From Nakazawaea peltata (taxonomy: Eukaryota; Ascomycota; Pichiomycetes; Alaninales; Pachysolenaceae), in assembly GCA_001599355.1 (NCBI GenBank), contig BCGQ01000008.1, positions 124,001-188,000 of the forward strand: 64,000 nt of DNA. Direction: 5' to 3'. The translations under genes and the position numbers were made by a program. The notes beneath the pieces are model-generated. The model was not told the DNA's origin. It worked only from the letters and a program-made list of their open reading frames with translations, and ran no database searches. This document shows, piece by piece, positions 18,795 through 29,211 of this stretch (within the stretch, counting starts at the first letter, position 1; the number at the start of each line of letters is the position of its first letter).

Positions 18795-19535
18795 ATGAGT
18801 GACGACGAAGAAATTACCTTATCAAGACATGCTCTTGCTCTGTTAGCGGCTTTCAGACAAGAAGAAGAAGCCAACCGCCAGAAATTCGAGGCCTTATACC
18901 AACAAGCAGAGGAAGATTTCGAACTGCAGCCTCGAGTTCAGTCGATCGATGAGTTCAAAGAAGACTGGCAACTTTCCCAATTCTGGTACAGTGATGAGAC
19001 ATCTGATATTTTTGCTCGTGAGTTGATGAAGGGCGCTGATGAGGACACGGTCATCTGTATTGCTTCTGCTCCTGCTGTTTATGCTGCCGTTAACCGTATT
19101 CCAAGAGAGGAATGGCCAACTAAACACATATATTTGTTAGAATATGACACCAGATTCAAGTTATTAGCTGGAGCCCAGCATTTCTCCTTCTATGACTACA
19201 ATGAGCCAGACAAGATTCCTGAACATTTACGTAATAAGGTACACAGATTATTGATCGACCCTCCATTCCTTGAGGAGGAATGTCAACGTAAGTCATCGAT
19301 CCTGCTGAACAATTTATTGGTTCCTGTACTGGAGAGAGAGACTCTGAAGACCAAGAGTGGTGATAAGAAATACAAATTGATCTCATCTACCGGAGAGAGA
19401 ATGCAACAAGTGATCCAAAAGATCTATCCGGATACCAAGATGACTACGTTCTATCCGGAACACAAGAATGGGTTGAGTAACGAGTTTAGATGTTATGCTA
19501 GTTTCGAGTGTTCTCATTGGGAATTCCAGAAATGA
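18795..19535 (+). CDS. EFM5: Protein-lysine methyltransferase Efm5 (eEF1A)
   Basis: SAM-dependent methyltransferase of the N6-adenine-methylase-like class; the yeast enzyme trimethylates Lys79 of eEF1A. The 246 residues show an N-terminal helical region, the conserved QLSQFWYSDET segment, a SAM-fold strand, and the class motif DPPF at residues 155-158. The C-terminus (ECSHWEF) also fits. The S. cerevisiae orthologue contains an intron, as I recall; here the frame is uninterrupted. Confidence 0.92.
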   Translation: MSDDEEITLSRHALALLAAFRQEEEANRQKFEALYQQAEEDFELQPRVQSIDEFKEDWQLSQFWYSDETSDIFARELMKGADEDTVICIASAPAVYAAVNRIPREEWPTKHIYLLEYDTRFKLLAGAQHFSFYDYNEPDKIPEHLRNKVHRLLIDPPFLEEECQRKSSILLNNLLVPVLERETLKTKSGDKKYKLISSTGERMQQVIQKIYPDTKMTTFYPEHKNGLSNEFRCYASFECSHWEFQK

Positions 19536-20080
19536 TATTATGACAAGCTCGAGTGATCAATACCGCTCCTAATTGCTGATAAGAAATTGACGAGCCGAAT
19601 AGATGGGATTATCTTTTTCACTTCGAATTCTTGTGTGGTGGTTCTCTAATTGGATTTCACTTCTTCTCCTGCTCAATCTAGTTGATTCTTTATAAACTCT
19701 ATAGTAAATAGTTGAATATATTACCGATTAAATGGTGATAAATTAAATAAGAGTAGGTGGGACTGTAGCTATGGTTCTAGGGGGTGAATACTGCTCCGTG
19801 AGAGAGCTTGGAATTGATGTGGGAGGATCTTCCTCACCTCATATTTGACCCAACTATCTCAATGACCCTCTTGATATTGAGTCTTCCCGTCTTAACTTCA
19901 GTCCTCCCGCCCATCTTCATCACCTCTCCTTCCGTTCTCCGCCTGTTATCCGCCCATCCCACCGCGCACCCGCCCCAATCCCGCCTTATTGAAAAAAAAA
20001 TCACCCAAATCGCTCCGCTGTCAAATTTCGATCTGATTTAACTTCACCACAACCGCCTGAAGACCTTGAATTGGATCAAA
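19536..20080. other. Intergenic region EFM5-SWA2
   Basis: About 545 bp between two genes on the same strand. It has A/T-rich stretches and a pyrimidine-rich segment close to SWA2. A short open frame at 19808-20041 shows no protein-like features. No RNA gene or repeat was seen. Confidence 0.6.
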
Positions 20081-22525
20081 ATGGCTCAAAAAGATCAGTT
20101 TGCCGACTTATTGAGTTCGTTTGGTGGTGCTAAGAAGCCCTCAAACCTCAATAAAATGTCATTGGCCGAACGTCAGAGACTGAATTTGGTCTCGCCTTCG
20201 TCCTCCGGAGGAACGACGCCGACAATGATGGGAAATCAGCAGAATAGTTGGTCGGGATTGGATTTATTGGGATCCCTGGCACCTTCTAAAGGTCTGGGAA
20301 ATGGTCCTGCATCATCGGTGACGCAAAATTCGGACTCTTTTGACATCTTCAGCTCATCATCATCCTCAAGTGTCAATTTATCACAATCAAAAGTAGCACA
20401 ACCGTCATCTAAACCACTGAAAAGTACGCAATTGGGGACTTCTGATGATTTAGATGACTTCTTTGGTAGTATCAGCACCCCTGCACTGAGTCTGACACCG
20501 GCAGCACCACAATTTAGCCAACAATCACTGCCATCTCACGGCCAAAACCAGAATTTATTCGATGACGATGAGTTTACCGATGCATTTCATACACCAGCAA
20601 GTGTCCCAGAACCTGAAACCATCTCCCATTCACACCCACAGCCCAAGACAGTGCCTGCTCCAAGCGAGAGTGAGATGTATAAACGAGACCAACTGATCTC
20701 GGAGTTGATGGAGATGGGTTTCGAGTTTGATGTGGCCAAAAGAGCCGTAAATAAGACCGAAGACTACGATATCAACCTGCTGATATCGATCATAATGACG
20801 GAGCTGCATCAGAAGAGCCATAAAAAGGCGTCTTCTGGTCCATCTCGGTCTCATAATTCTCGTCATGACCATGAAATTTACTCTGAGAGTCCAAATGTGG
20901 ATGATTTGACTCTGCTGATGCAGGATTTCACCGTCGACTTGAAATCCAAACTGTTTGGATTGCTTTCAAAGGGCCGTAAGACCTTACAAAAGGGTTTGGA
21001 AATGTACAAAGACCAACAATTCGCCAGTAATGACAATCAACCGGCTTGGATGAAGAACCAAGCCACCTATAAAAAGCAGTCTGTCGTCTTAGATGACGAT
21101 GGGGATGAAGAATTGGATAGAGAGACCATGAGACAAATCGTAGAGCAGCAGAGACTCGCGGATAAACGTTTGAGAGAGCAAAAACTGCGTGAAAAGAAGG
21201 CTGCTGCCGCTGCTGCTGCCTCCGTAGAGACTAATCCTCGGATTTCCAGACTGAGTTCGTCTAAATTTGACGCACCAATTCGTAGAAGAACCGATGTGGG
21301 GTCTAAATTTGATGATCCAAGTAGTAGAATGGGATCTAGAGGGTCTCTTAGAGATGATTTTGTCCCAGAAAGACCATCTAGAAACTCTGTAAGAGCTGAA
21401 TCTTCTACTTCAAATCGGATTCCTGTTGCTAATAGTCCATCACCAGTTCAAAAACTGGCACCTAAGCCATCTTTAACTCCTCTGTCTGCTCCACTGCCAG
21501 CTCCACTGCCTGTAGATCTTCTTATCGACACCTCGAGTGCCCCAAAATCCCAAATTCCTTCGGTTTCCATCTCAACTTTCCAACTCGAATCCTTCCAGGA
21601 CTCTCGTTCTAGAGGAAATGACTTGTTTAAGAATGGAGACTACTCTGGAGCATTACAAAAATACCAAGACTCTCTTATGTCATTACCTCCAGATCATAAA
21701 TTCCGAGTTATCTGCCTCTCGAATATCTCCAATGTTCAATTGAAGTTGGGAAGTCCAAAAGAATGTCTTGGATCCATTGAAGAACTGATGGGATTGTTAA
21801 AGAAATGGGGTCTCGAGCAGTCCCAATATCTGGATGTAGAGGTCGATGAAGGTAAGAAATTGAAACCTATATGGTTGAAGATGGTATCTAGAAAGCTGGA
21901 ACTGTTAGAGCATATGGAGAAGTATAAAGAAGCATTAGAGAGTTATAATGTGTGTGTTGCGAATGGGGGTGCTACAAAGGTTGTTTTAGATGGAAAGAAC
22001 AGATGTTTGAAGGTTCTTCAACCGAAGGTAGTTAAGCCACCTCTGAAGCCAGCTGCAAGGCCAGCTGCAAATCCAAGTACAAAGCAGAATAGTTCTGGAG
22101 GCTCCGGAGCCTCTGGAGCTTCAGCTCCTACAGGTCCTGGTCCTGCAGCCTCATCATCCGCTGCGCACTCCCTCAAACTGAGAAATCGTAAACTGCTGCA
22201 AGAAGAACTGCAACTGTTCGCCCTCCACGACTCCATCGACCTGAAAATCTCACTGTGGAAATCTGGTAAAGAACTGGATCTCCGTGGTTTGTTGTCTACT
22301 CTTCATACAGTCATGTGGCCAGAGCTGGGATGGAAACCCGTTACTGTCACAGATTTAGTTTTGGATAAAAAAGTCAAGCTCTGCTATTTAAAGCTGGTAC
22401 TGAAAACTCATCCTGACAAAATCTCTGGAGATGCTCCTGTTGAGCAAAAAATGATTGCCCAGAACGTTTTCCTGGTGTTAAATCAGAGCTGGGAGAAATT
22501 CAAGGAGCAGAATAATATTAGTTGA
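20081..22525 (+). CDS. SWA2: Auxilin-like clathrin uncoating factor Swa2
   Basis: Cofactor that recruits Hsp70 to disassemble clathrin coats. The 814 residues show a long disordered N-terminus with DDLDDFF and NLFDDDEF clusters of the kind that bind clathrin or adaptors, a UBA domain (about 203-245, from LISELMEMGFEF), a Lys/Arg/Glu helix, a TPR region (about 504-640), a Pro/Ala/Ser linker, and a C-terminal J domain with HPD at about 777-779. The order UBA-TPR-J is that of yeast Swa2 (668 residues). The frame opens upstream only from a TTG at 20066; the ATG at 20081 is preferred. Confidence 0.92.
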   Translation: MAQKDQFADLLSSFGGAKKPSNLNKMSLAERQRLNLVSPSSSGGTTPTMMGNQQNSWSGLDLLGSLAPSKGLGNGPASSVTQNSDSFDIFSSSSSSSVNLSQSKVAQPSSKPLKSTQLGTSDDLDDFFGSISTPALSLTPAAPQFSQQSLPSHGQNQNLFDDDEFTDAFHTPASVPEPETISHSHPQPKTVPAPSESEMYKRDQLISELMEMGFEFDVAKRAVNKTEDYDINLLISIIMTELHQKSHKKASSGPSRSHNSRHDHEIYSESPNVDDLTLLMQDFTVDLKSKLFGLLSKGRKTLQKGLEMYKDQQFASNDNQPAWMKNQATYKKQSVVLDDDGDEELDRETMRQIVEQQRLADKRLREQKLREKKAAAAAAASVETNPRISRLSSSKFDAPIRRRTDVGSKFDDPSSRMGSRGSLRDDFVPERPSRNSVRAESSTSNRIPVANSPSPVQKLAPKPSLTPLSAPLPAPLPVDLLIDTSSAPKSQIPSVSISTFQLESFQDSRSRGNDLFKNGDYSGALQKYQDSLMSLPPDHKFRVICLSNISNVQLKLGSPKECLGSIEELMGLLKKWGLEQSQYLDVEVDEGKKLKPIWLKMVSRKLELLEHMEKYKEALESYNVCVANGGATKVVLDGKNRCLKVLQPKVVKPPLKPAARPAANPSTKQNSSGGSGASGASAPTGPGPAASSSAAHSLKLRNRKLLQEELQLFALHDSIDLKISLWKSGKELDLRGLLSTLHTVMWPELGWKPVTVTDLVLDKKVKLCYLKLVLKTHPDKISGDAPVEQKMIAQNVFLVLNQSWEKFKEQNNIS

Positions 22526-22682
22526 GGGGTGATGGCATTTATAGATAGCGTATAATGCATTGATGTATATACAGCGGTAGTAGATAAGTAGAACAACGTA
22601 TGGTAGAACAGTGTGTGGTAGACAGCGTAAGGCACAGAAGTGAATACAATGTGAGGTGTAGTAGAGCTGTAGGATCTGTGTG

Positions 22683-22747
22683 GATGAGCTATGCGGATAA
22701 GCTATGCGGATGAGCTATGCGGATGAGCTATGCGGAGGAACTGTGTG
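22683..22747. repeat. 13-bp tandem repeat, about five units
   Basis: Four near-perfect copies of gatgagctatgcg plus a degenerate fifth. It lies in the 300-bp gap between the converging SWA2 and TFB1 stops, probably in overlapping 3' regions. Confidence 0.9.
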
Positions 22748-22824
22748 GATGTGTGCCGCAGAAGTGCCGTGGTGCGCTACCGAGCAATTCTGACACATCA
22801 TAACACCAAACTACCACTTTTTGT

Positions 22825-24777
22825 TCATGCACTACCTAATGGAGAACTAGCAGCTGGTTTATGTTTCAACTCCCTGGAATCGACTACAAGTGATTGATAA
22901 TGGTCAACCAGATGTTGAAGTGAATCCTGTAAAGGTTGAACAACAGTACGAACTACAGCAGCTGTCTCTGTGTCCTTTTGTCCGGCAACAAGAGTCTCCA
23001 ATCTTAAGAGAGAATTCTGTACCCCCTTGAATAATCCTCTGAGTTGTTTCTCGGTCAGTGAAGAGTCTTGGAGATTCAACCAGAAATGACGAAGAAATTC
23101 TACAGACGTGGTATGACAAAGACGTAGGTTCTCAATCACATCTTCAGGGATTGCGACATCCCCTTCATCGTCTACTTTCAGTATACTTCCCAGAGGTTCT
23201 GTAGAGGTGGTGTTTGAACCCAGTACAGCAGCAGTTTCGTGCTTCTCACTTCCGGCCGATAATCCTTGATAATGTTGCCAACTCTGTTTCGACTGCTTGG
23301 CATTTGTACGTACTAATAAAGAGATTTCTCTATTCAGTTCCACGACCAGCTTCTTCAGCTCTGGGTTCAGAATAAGTGTGTCCAATTGGACAGTCTCTCC
23401 AGGAGCAAAACGTGATTCTTCGATAAATTCACTAAGAACCTCGGGCAGAATTTTCAGTTGCTGTTGTTGTTGAAGCAGCAAATCCGTTTGACGCATCCCC
23501 TTTCCTTGTTTATTCAAATGCAATTCGTTATACTCGGGAGCTTCTTTATCTTCTAAATCACTCAACTCCAACTCTTGTTCCAACATCTTCAGTTCATCCT
23601 CTTGATTAGAACTGAGATGTTCATTCAGATTCTCCACCATCTTCTTACTCAATCTGTTCATGCTTCGGAGAATCGATACCATATCATGATTATCTACATT
23701 ATCTTCGAATCTCATTGTATAATCTGGACGGTTACCCATTCTTTCAGATACATCTTTCTCGTTCAATGTCAAGTCGATGAATTTACTCACTTTTGGTTTA
23801 CCTGACTCGTCAATATTCTCGATAGACCCATCAAAATCAGGATCAACAAACAAATACTTGTCGAAGATAGCGTCTATCTTGGCATTATTGTAATTCTTCT
23901 CACCCCTCAACTTACGGAAAAGTTTAGAGCTGAAAAAACGGGACCAAAACGCTCCTTCTCCAAACTTCTTAGGGACCGTATCATTGTAGATCTTCCTCAC
24001 AATAGGATACTGTTCGAAAATCGAATGAATTTTCTCACGAGTCACCGAAACATTGACCTGATTATCGGACGTCAGCACCGGTTTGATAGTACTCAACACG
24101 TTATAAGAACCACGTTTCTGATTATGTTGGATCAGATAAGATCTCAAGAGATGGATTCTTGTATTCCAGAACTCTTGAGGGTCCAACCCGTTGTTCATGA
24201 CAGCCTCTCGGAATGTGTTCATGAGTGACTTATTTTCCTTGAGTAATCGTTGTTGCAATTGGTGATTCTTTAAGAGCTTTTTCAGATCGAGCAAATTGAG
24301 AAGAAACTCGTCATTGACGACCTCAATTGGTCTTGGAGTGGCTGATTTGGGTCCTGTCTTCGAGGCTGACGATCCAGCAGGTGATGAAGTCCCACTTGCA
24401 ACTCCATTCCCACCATTCCCAGGTCCAGGTGTCCCATTGGCTTCCCTTGCCAGTTCTTCTTCTTCCTGTCTCTTTCTAAGAATACTCTGTTGAAGGACAT
24501 GTTTCACCTCTTCCATAGTCTCTCTGGTATTGAACATGAACACCAACTTCCTGTCATCACTTGTGATCAACTTCAACAGCAATTTAGGTGAGCTCAGAGG
24601 TGTCAGTTGTAAATTGGTGATCTCATCCAACGCCACAACCACCTCTCGCACTTCGACATTTTCGTTATCGTCGATAACTTTCCAGTAGAGACGTGGTTTG
24701 TTGCCATTTTCGTCGGATTCTTCATACACGGTGACAAGACCTTGCTTCTTCTTGAAAGAACATGCACCACTCACCAT
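22825..24777 (-). CDS. TFB1: TFIIH core subunit Tfb1
   Basis: Core TFIIH subunit (human p62) acting in RNA polymerase II initiation and nucleotide-excision repair. The 650 residues show an N-terminal PH-like domain (about 1-110), then BSD-type domains with EFWNTRIHLLRSY and the hallmark FWSRFFSSKLFRKLRGEK, then NRPDYTMRFEDN and helical C-terminal repeats. The length equals that of yeast Tfb1 (about 642). The frame is open upstream to a TTG at 24834, but the ATG at 24775-24777 begins the conserved region. The motif AAATAGCGC lies about 54 bp upstream of that ATG. Confidence 0.95.
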   Translation of the reverse strand: MVSGACSFKKKQGLVTVYEESDENGNKPRLYWKVIDDNENVEVREVVVALDEITNLQLTPLSSPKLLLKLITSDDRKLVFMFNTRETMEEVKHVLQQSILRKRQEEEELAREANGTPGPGNGGNGVASGTSSPAGSSASKTGPKSATPRPIEVVNDEFLLNLLDLKKLLKNHQLQQRLLKENKSLMNTFREAVMNNGLDPQEFWNTRIHLLRSYLIQHNQKRGSYNVLSTIKPVLTSDNQVNVSVTREKIHSIFEQYPIVRKIYNDTVPKKFGEGAFWSRFFSSKLFRKLRGEKNYNNAKIDAIFDKYLFVDPDFDGSIENIDESGKPKVSKFIDLTLNEKDVSERMGNRPDYTMRFEDNVDNHDMVSILRSMNRLSKKMVENLNEHLSSNQEDELKMLEQELELSDLEDKEAPEYNELHLNKQGKGMRQTDLLLQQQQQLKILPEVLSEFIEESRFAPGETVQLDTLILNPELKKLVVELNREISLLVRTNAKQSKQSWQHYQGLSAGSEKHETAAVLGSNTTSTEPLGSILKVDDEGDVAIPEDVIENLRLCHTTSVEFLRHFWLNLQDSSLTEKQLRGLFKGVQNSLLRLETLVAGQKDTETAAVVRTVVQPLQDSLQHLVDHYQSLVVDSRELKHKPAASSPLGSA

Positions 24778-25095
24778 GTTTGGCCCACTTTGATTCGTTC
24801 CAAGATCCCTCTTCGACCTCAAATGAAAGGTCAAATAGCGCCGTTAAGATTTGAGAGATAATTGTAAATTGCTCAGATTTTGATTTGTCCTTGTGATATT
24901 TGCCCTTTCCAAACCAGGAAATTATGACTATTTTAGGAATATTTGTATTTTCAAATTTTCTGCCCCTGCCCCGAAAATTTTGCTCCAATTATCTTCCAGC
25001 GTCTCATTAGCATTCCCCGGTTTGAAGGCAGTTGATTGATAGAGCAAGACAAAGGAATTCGTGGGTCTTGAATCGATTGCATCACTTATATTAGC

Positions 25096-25683
25096 ATGTT
25101 CGTAGGATTAGGAGCCAAAAAAGTAGCATTTTCCCCACTTTCAAGGGGCTTCTGCTCCTTCGGCCCTCAGATGAGTCTTTGGATCAGAGCAAATAGCACA
25201 GTAAGTGCTGGTATTGCCAATGGAAGAGTGCAGCCAACAGCCGGATCAAAGAAAAGAATGACAGTTGACCATGAATTGCCAGATCCAATGCGTGAGAAAC
25301 GTCGTAATAAAGCTGTTTTCTTCACCTTTGTCCTGATCATGTCCCTGTCGCTCTTTGGTATCTTTAACTATGAGAAGGTATCGTCACCGGTCATGAATGC
25401 CACTATGTACTTCTTGAGAAGATCTGAGATGCTGAGATCTCGTCTTGGGAAGGAGATCACTTTTGCCGGTTTGTTCCCTTGGATTCACGGTGAGTTGAAC
25501 ACCATGATCGGTAACGTTGACATCTCCGTCAAGGTGCTGGGGACCCGTGCTGAAGGTACGATGATTTTGAAGCTGCAAAGAGACTCCAGACACCAAGAAT
25601 TCCGTATTCTTAAATGGGACTTGGTGATGGGAGATGAAGTCATTGACCTTCTTTCAGACAAGTCGATCGAATTCAGCTTATAG
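25096..25683 (+). CDS. COA1: Cytochrome c oxidase assembly protein Coa1
   Basis: Mitochondrial inner-membrane protein that takes newly made Cox1 from Mss51 to Shy1 during cytochrome oxidase assembly. The 195 residues begin with a basic, Ser-rich presequence (about 1-45), followed by the conserved DHELPDPMREKRR segment, one transmembrane helix (about 75-92), FNYEKVSSPV, the LRRSEMLRSRLG segment and an FPWIHGELN core. These match yeast Coa1 along the whole length (197 residues). Confidence 0.95.
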   Translation: MFVGLGAKKVAFSPLSRGFCSFGPQMSLWIRANSTVSAGIANGRVQPTAGSKKRMTVDHELPDPMREKRRNKAVFFTFVLIMSLSLFGIFNYEKVSSPVMNATMYFLRRSEMLRSRLGKEITFAGLFPWIHGELNTMIGNVDISVKVLGTRAEGTMILKLQRDSRHQEFRILKWDLVMGDEVIDLLSDKSIEFSL

Positions 25684-25775
25684 AAAACATGTATATAGTG
25701 GAAATCTACGAGGTAAAAGTGCTTATATATTGGTCGTATATTCGTATAATACAACTTGGAAATGTGGATATGTAT

Positions 25776-26720
25776 TCATTGTAAGTTTAAAATATTAGCA
25801 GAACTGGAAGATTTGCGGAAATTGTTGGTTGTAGGCAGCGAAGGTGAAGACTGGTCGGGAACCGTGGTGGTTGACGAAGAGTCATAATTGTATACATTGA
25901 GACCAGAGCCGGACCTCGACGACAGTGAATATACATTGGTGTTAGTCGTGCTTGGAGGGTACCGGGAGTGAGGGATCTGATGCATTGTCTGAGGATACGA
26001 TGAGGACTCGTTCTTGTGGAGCAGTCTCACATAGTCTGAATTAACCGACGAATGAGAATCCGATTTGAAGTGCAGTGGAGCCATCTGAAGACCCGGCACC
26101 TCGAACTGTTCATCGTTTTCGTTATATTGTGTGAGTAAATTTGGATCTGATGCTTTGCGGGTCATTTTCCTTGTTGATTGTGAGATTTTTCGAAGCAATC
26201 CAGTTTGTTTATTTAGAGGAGGGGTCTGTTGATTTGAAGTGAGTGATGAAGTGGACGAGTTGTTGGTGCCAGTTCCGGCTCCACTGTGGAAACCTGATTG
26301 TGGAGGCAATACCGGGACCACAGAATCGTAATATTCCAGCATATATTCAGTGGATGAAGCAGCACCCGATCCAGCAACTCCGAATCCAGCAACTCCAGAT
26401 CCAGCAACCGTTCCCTTCAGGTATGGGCTTCTCCTGATCTCATCCGAAGACGAATTTTCCACAAAGTTATGCGCAACAGGCTCAGTTATAGGTTCAAAAG
26501 GTTCCTCTTTCTCGGTCTCACCAGATCCGGACGTCCCGGTCCCAAAACTAGTACCTTCTTTCGTCACCAGCATCAGCCCGTGCTCATAATCTTCATCAAA
26601 CGTGTCCTCCTGTTGGAGACGCTTCTTCCCGCGGTACCAAAAGTAGACCAGTACACATATAATCACGACCGCCGGGACTCCAATAGCTAAACCGACCGCA
26701 AGGCCAGTGTAATCAGTCAT
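25776..26720 (-). CDS. SKG1: Skg1/Aim20-like single-pass membrane protein
   Basis: Bud-site/plasma-membrane associated protein family linked genetically to cell-wall integrity in yeast. The 314 residues start MTDYTGLAVGLAIGVP, run into one transmembrane helix (about 7-28) ending FWYRGKKRLQQED, and continue as a polar Ser/Thr/Gly-rich tail. The start, the helix and a YDSVVPVLP segment parallel yeast Skg1 and its paralogue Aim20. The rest is too diverged to align by eye, so choosing between the two paralogues is not possible. The GSGVAGFGVAG stretch reflects a short imperfect DNA repeat. Confidence 0.62.
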   Translation of the reverse strand: MTDYTGLAVGLAIGVPAVVIICVLVYFWYRGKKRLQQEDTFDEDYEHGLMLVTKEGTSFGTGTSGSGETEKEEPFEPITEPVAHNFVENSSSDEIRRSPYLKGTVAGSGVAGFGVAGSGAASSTEYMLEYYDSVVPVLPPQSGFHSGAGTGTNNSSTSSLTSNQQTPPLNKQTGLLRKISQSTRKMTRKASDPNLLTQYNENDEQFEVPGLQMAPLHFKSDSHSSVNSDYVRLLHKNESSSYPQTMHQIPHSRYPPSTTNTNVYSLSSRSGSGLNVYNYDSSSTTTVPDQSSPSLPTTNNFRKSSSSANILNLQ

Positions 26721-27965
26721 CTTTGTTACGATCTAATCTTAAAACTTAGCCCCTTTACAGAAAGAGATTTAAATGTGCTATTAATATTTTTGGAATTTTT
26801 TCGCTGGATTTAGGTGTTGCTGGGGGGGGAGGGAGAGGGAGAGGGGCAGAGGACAGCGCGTAGGGCAGGTTGTGACAGGGACAAGGGGAGGGAGAAAGGA
26901 AAGGAGAGGGAAGGATAAGAAGCGAGGTAGCAAAGGGTAGGTCGAATGGTGGAGATAGGAAATATTAGATAGTGAGTCCTGGTGGAGAGTAGTAACTACT
27001 AGAGTAAATAGCAAGAATAGGTGAGAAGAGTGAAGAGTGGTAAGAGTGATAAGTAGTAAGTAGTAAGTAGTAAGAGTAGGAGGTGCACACTGGCAGCACA
27101 GTGTGTGACCGTACCTGATCTGTGGTACTCTATTGCTAATTTCAGGACAATTTCAACCACTCCTTGCTTTGCTTCACATTGACTCTCTTTATTATTCTAG
27201 TCTTTTCGTTTCTTTTTCTACTATTGTTTTCTGGTGGTGTCAGCAACACAACGCCTCTAGTTGCAGTAAACAGATCAGAGATGAGAGTGAGTGGAGTAAT
27301 GGAGTATCTGAGAGAATAGGAGCGACATTTGATAACTGTCAAGGAAACAAATAGTGTGGTTATTGTATTCCCTGCCTGTCCTCTCCATCAATCACTTTCC
27401 CCCTCTCCCCATCTGAGCTCATCCCCACTCTGTTCCGCTCACTTCCTTCAACCCCCCGTGGACTCAAGACGTGCGCACCGCGCGAATTTCATCGTTTTTC
27501 TTTCTATTTATAAAGTGCGCGTGCCTTCTTGGCTGCATTTGAATCTGCGCGCTGTGCGCGCGCAGCGCTTGCTTCGGGTGGGCAGAGGCAGAAAGGGAGA
27601 GACGAAGGGGGTGATTAACGTTGATCAGGGGGGTTCCAAAAAGGTCAAGGAAGTACCTAATTCTCGTTCCGATCACAAGACAGCTCCATGTCCATTAGCC
27701 AAATGTTCGTCCTTCAACATTTTAATTCTTTCCCCCCTTTTTTTCTGCCTCTCCTCCCTTCCTTTCTGCCCCTCTACCCTCCATCTCTCTTCGGGATATA
27801 TAAAATATATCTCCTCCTGTAAATTTTACACACTATACCTTGAGGTTACTACTTTATATGGCTTCCTTGGCAACCATCGCGGTTATCTAAGGTTCCTTAA
27901 TTGAAAAGCATTACCTACATCTTCTACTCTAATCATATTATTTTCCTATTATTCTCCTATATACA
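26721..27965. other. Long intergenic region upstream of the SKG1-like gene
   Basis: About 1.25 kb without a supported gene. Contents: G-rich/C-rich asymmetry near 26821-26960, an (agta) type repeat near 27050-27075, and a GC-rich alternating segment near 27535-27570 (cgcgctgtgcgcgcgcagcg). Open frames here (for example 27329-27904) start with non-ATG codons and have low-complexity translations. The length suggests a regulated promoter for the SKG1-like gene. Confidence 0.55.
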
Positions 27966-28946
27966 TCACCATTTGAAATCAAACCCAGCAATACTGGCCC
28001 GATCTCCTAATGCCTGTTCCCTTTGTCTTTGCAGCTCTGGCATCCATTTCTGCATATTCTCGAATCTGTGTTGTGAAGAAGGATGAGTAGAGAAGAACTC
28101 TTCGCTTACAAACCTTGACATTATACCTCCTCTCCGCAGCTTTTGCTGGTCTTCATAGGCCGCAAACCTTTGCCATACACGAGGCAGCTCTAAAGGTTGG
28201 AAACACAGCTTGCTCATTAACATCAACCCGATGTAATCCAGTTCAGTCTCCATCTCTCTGGACAGTGGCATAGTAAGAAGAAGTGACATGAGAACATCAG
28301 GCCAAGTCTTGAATACTTGATAGAATACCATGCTCAGCAAAAAAGTAAAAGGCAGTTTGGAAAGGTTTTCTCCACTATGTCTCAGTAATTGGTGCAGATA
28401 CTCATGCGATAAAATAGTCAGTAATCCATCATCATTGCCCAGAATCCCCAAAATACTGCTGAAGACAAACACTTTCCCTCCAGGGACAATGAACAGATTA
28501 GGTGGGGCCTTTGGACTATCAACTACATAAATCTCCCATTTGATACTTGGATCCTTATAAGCATTGTCAGTCAGATCGAGGATTTGTCTCATAATTCTTT
28601 TGACTCGTAAAGTAGTTGGGTGTCTTGGTGGTAAAATCGACCCTCTATATTCTCTCATCACCGACTCATAAGTCTGTTGGCCTAGACGTCTTTCATAATA
28701 TTCAGGCACACACATGAATCTCATTCTCCCACTAACAGGCAGAGGACTTAAATTGGCCGCATAAAACACTCCAAGCCCCAAAACAGAGAACCCGGCAATT
28801 CTCACAAACATGGGGTCTCTATAGAGAGGGACATAGTTGGAGAAACGCTTGTAAGTGGCATAATGGCGGGCACCATGATGGGAGCCAGACCCTTTTGCAA
28901 AGTTTGAAGCTCCCTTATACCCATTTCTGAACAAATTTCTGAACAT
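27966..28946 (-). CDS. OMA1: Mitochondrial metalloendopeptidase Oma1
   Basis: Inner-membrane M48-family zinc protease for quality control and stress response. The 326 residues carry a basic presequence, one transmembrane helix near 47-63, and the zinc site HEYAHQLARH with H181, E182 and H185. The third ligand region reads ETEADYIGL. Both motifs become canonical only if CTG is read as Ala; the standard code would give HEYLHQLLRH and ETELDYIGL. Length fits yeast Oma1 (345). The C-terminal FFSTHPSSQHRFENM segment is also conserved in the family. Confidence 0.95.
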   Translation of the reverse strand: MFRNLFRNGYKGASNFAKGSGSHHGARHYATYKRFSNYVPLYRDPMFVRIAGFSVLGLGVFYAANLSPLPVSGRMRFMCVPEYYERRLGQQTYESVMREYRGSILPPRHPTTLRVKRIMRQILDLTDNAYKDPSIKWEIYVVDSPKAPPNLFIVPGGKVFVFSSILGILGNDDGLLTILSHEYLHQLLRHSGENLSKLPFTFLLSMVFYQVFKTWPDVLMSLLLTMPLSREMETELDYIGLMLMSKLCFQPLELPRVWQRFAAYEDQQKLRRGGIMSRFVSEEFFSTHPSSQHRFENMQKWMPELQRQREQALGDRASIAGFDFKW

Positions 28947-29211
28947 CTTCCGTCACAACTGGTATACCTGTGTCGCCATTGAAATGAACCCTCTTCTAAA
29001 TCGGAGACGTCGCCTTCGCTTTCGGTTTTGGCGGGTAACTGAGCAAATTACTAATTGTCATCAGACCCGACACTCATCTTGAGCAATTTACGATTTATGA
29101 CCAATTTTTACCTGCTCAGCGCTAAGAGGCAAAAGGCGCCTCGGAGAGCACTGAAGGGGCAGTGAACAGGCATTGAAACAACACCTAATAGTCTACTAAC
29201 CAGGTGAAAGT

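Noticed and set aside
27329-27904. 191-codon plus-strand frame in the SKG1-OMA1 gap
   Set aside because: It does not start with ATG, and the translation is low-complexity Ser/Pro/Leu without domains; the DNA is pyrimidine-rich.
29197-29211. TACTAAC followed by CAG just before the RTS2 ATG, as a possible 5' UTR intron end
   Set aside because: No convincing GTGAGT-type donor upstream, and the RTS2 N-terminus is already complete from the ATG.
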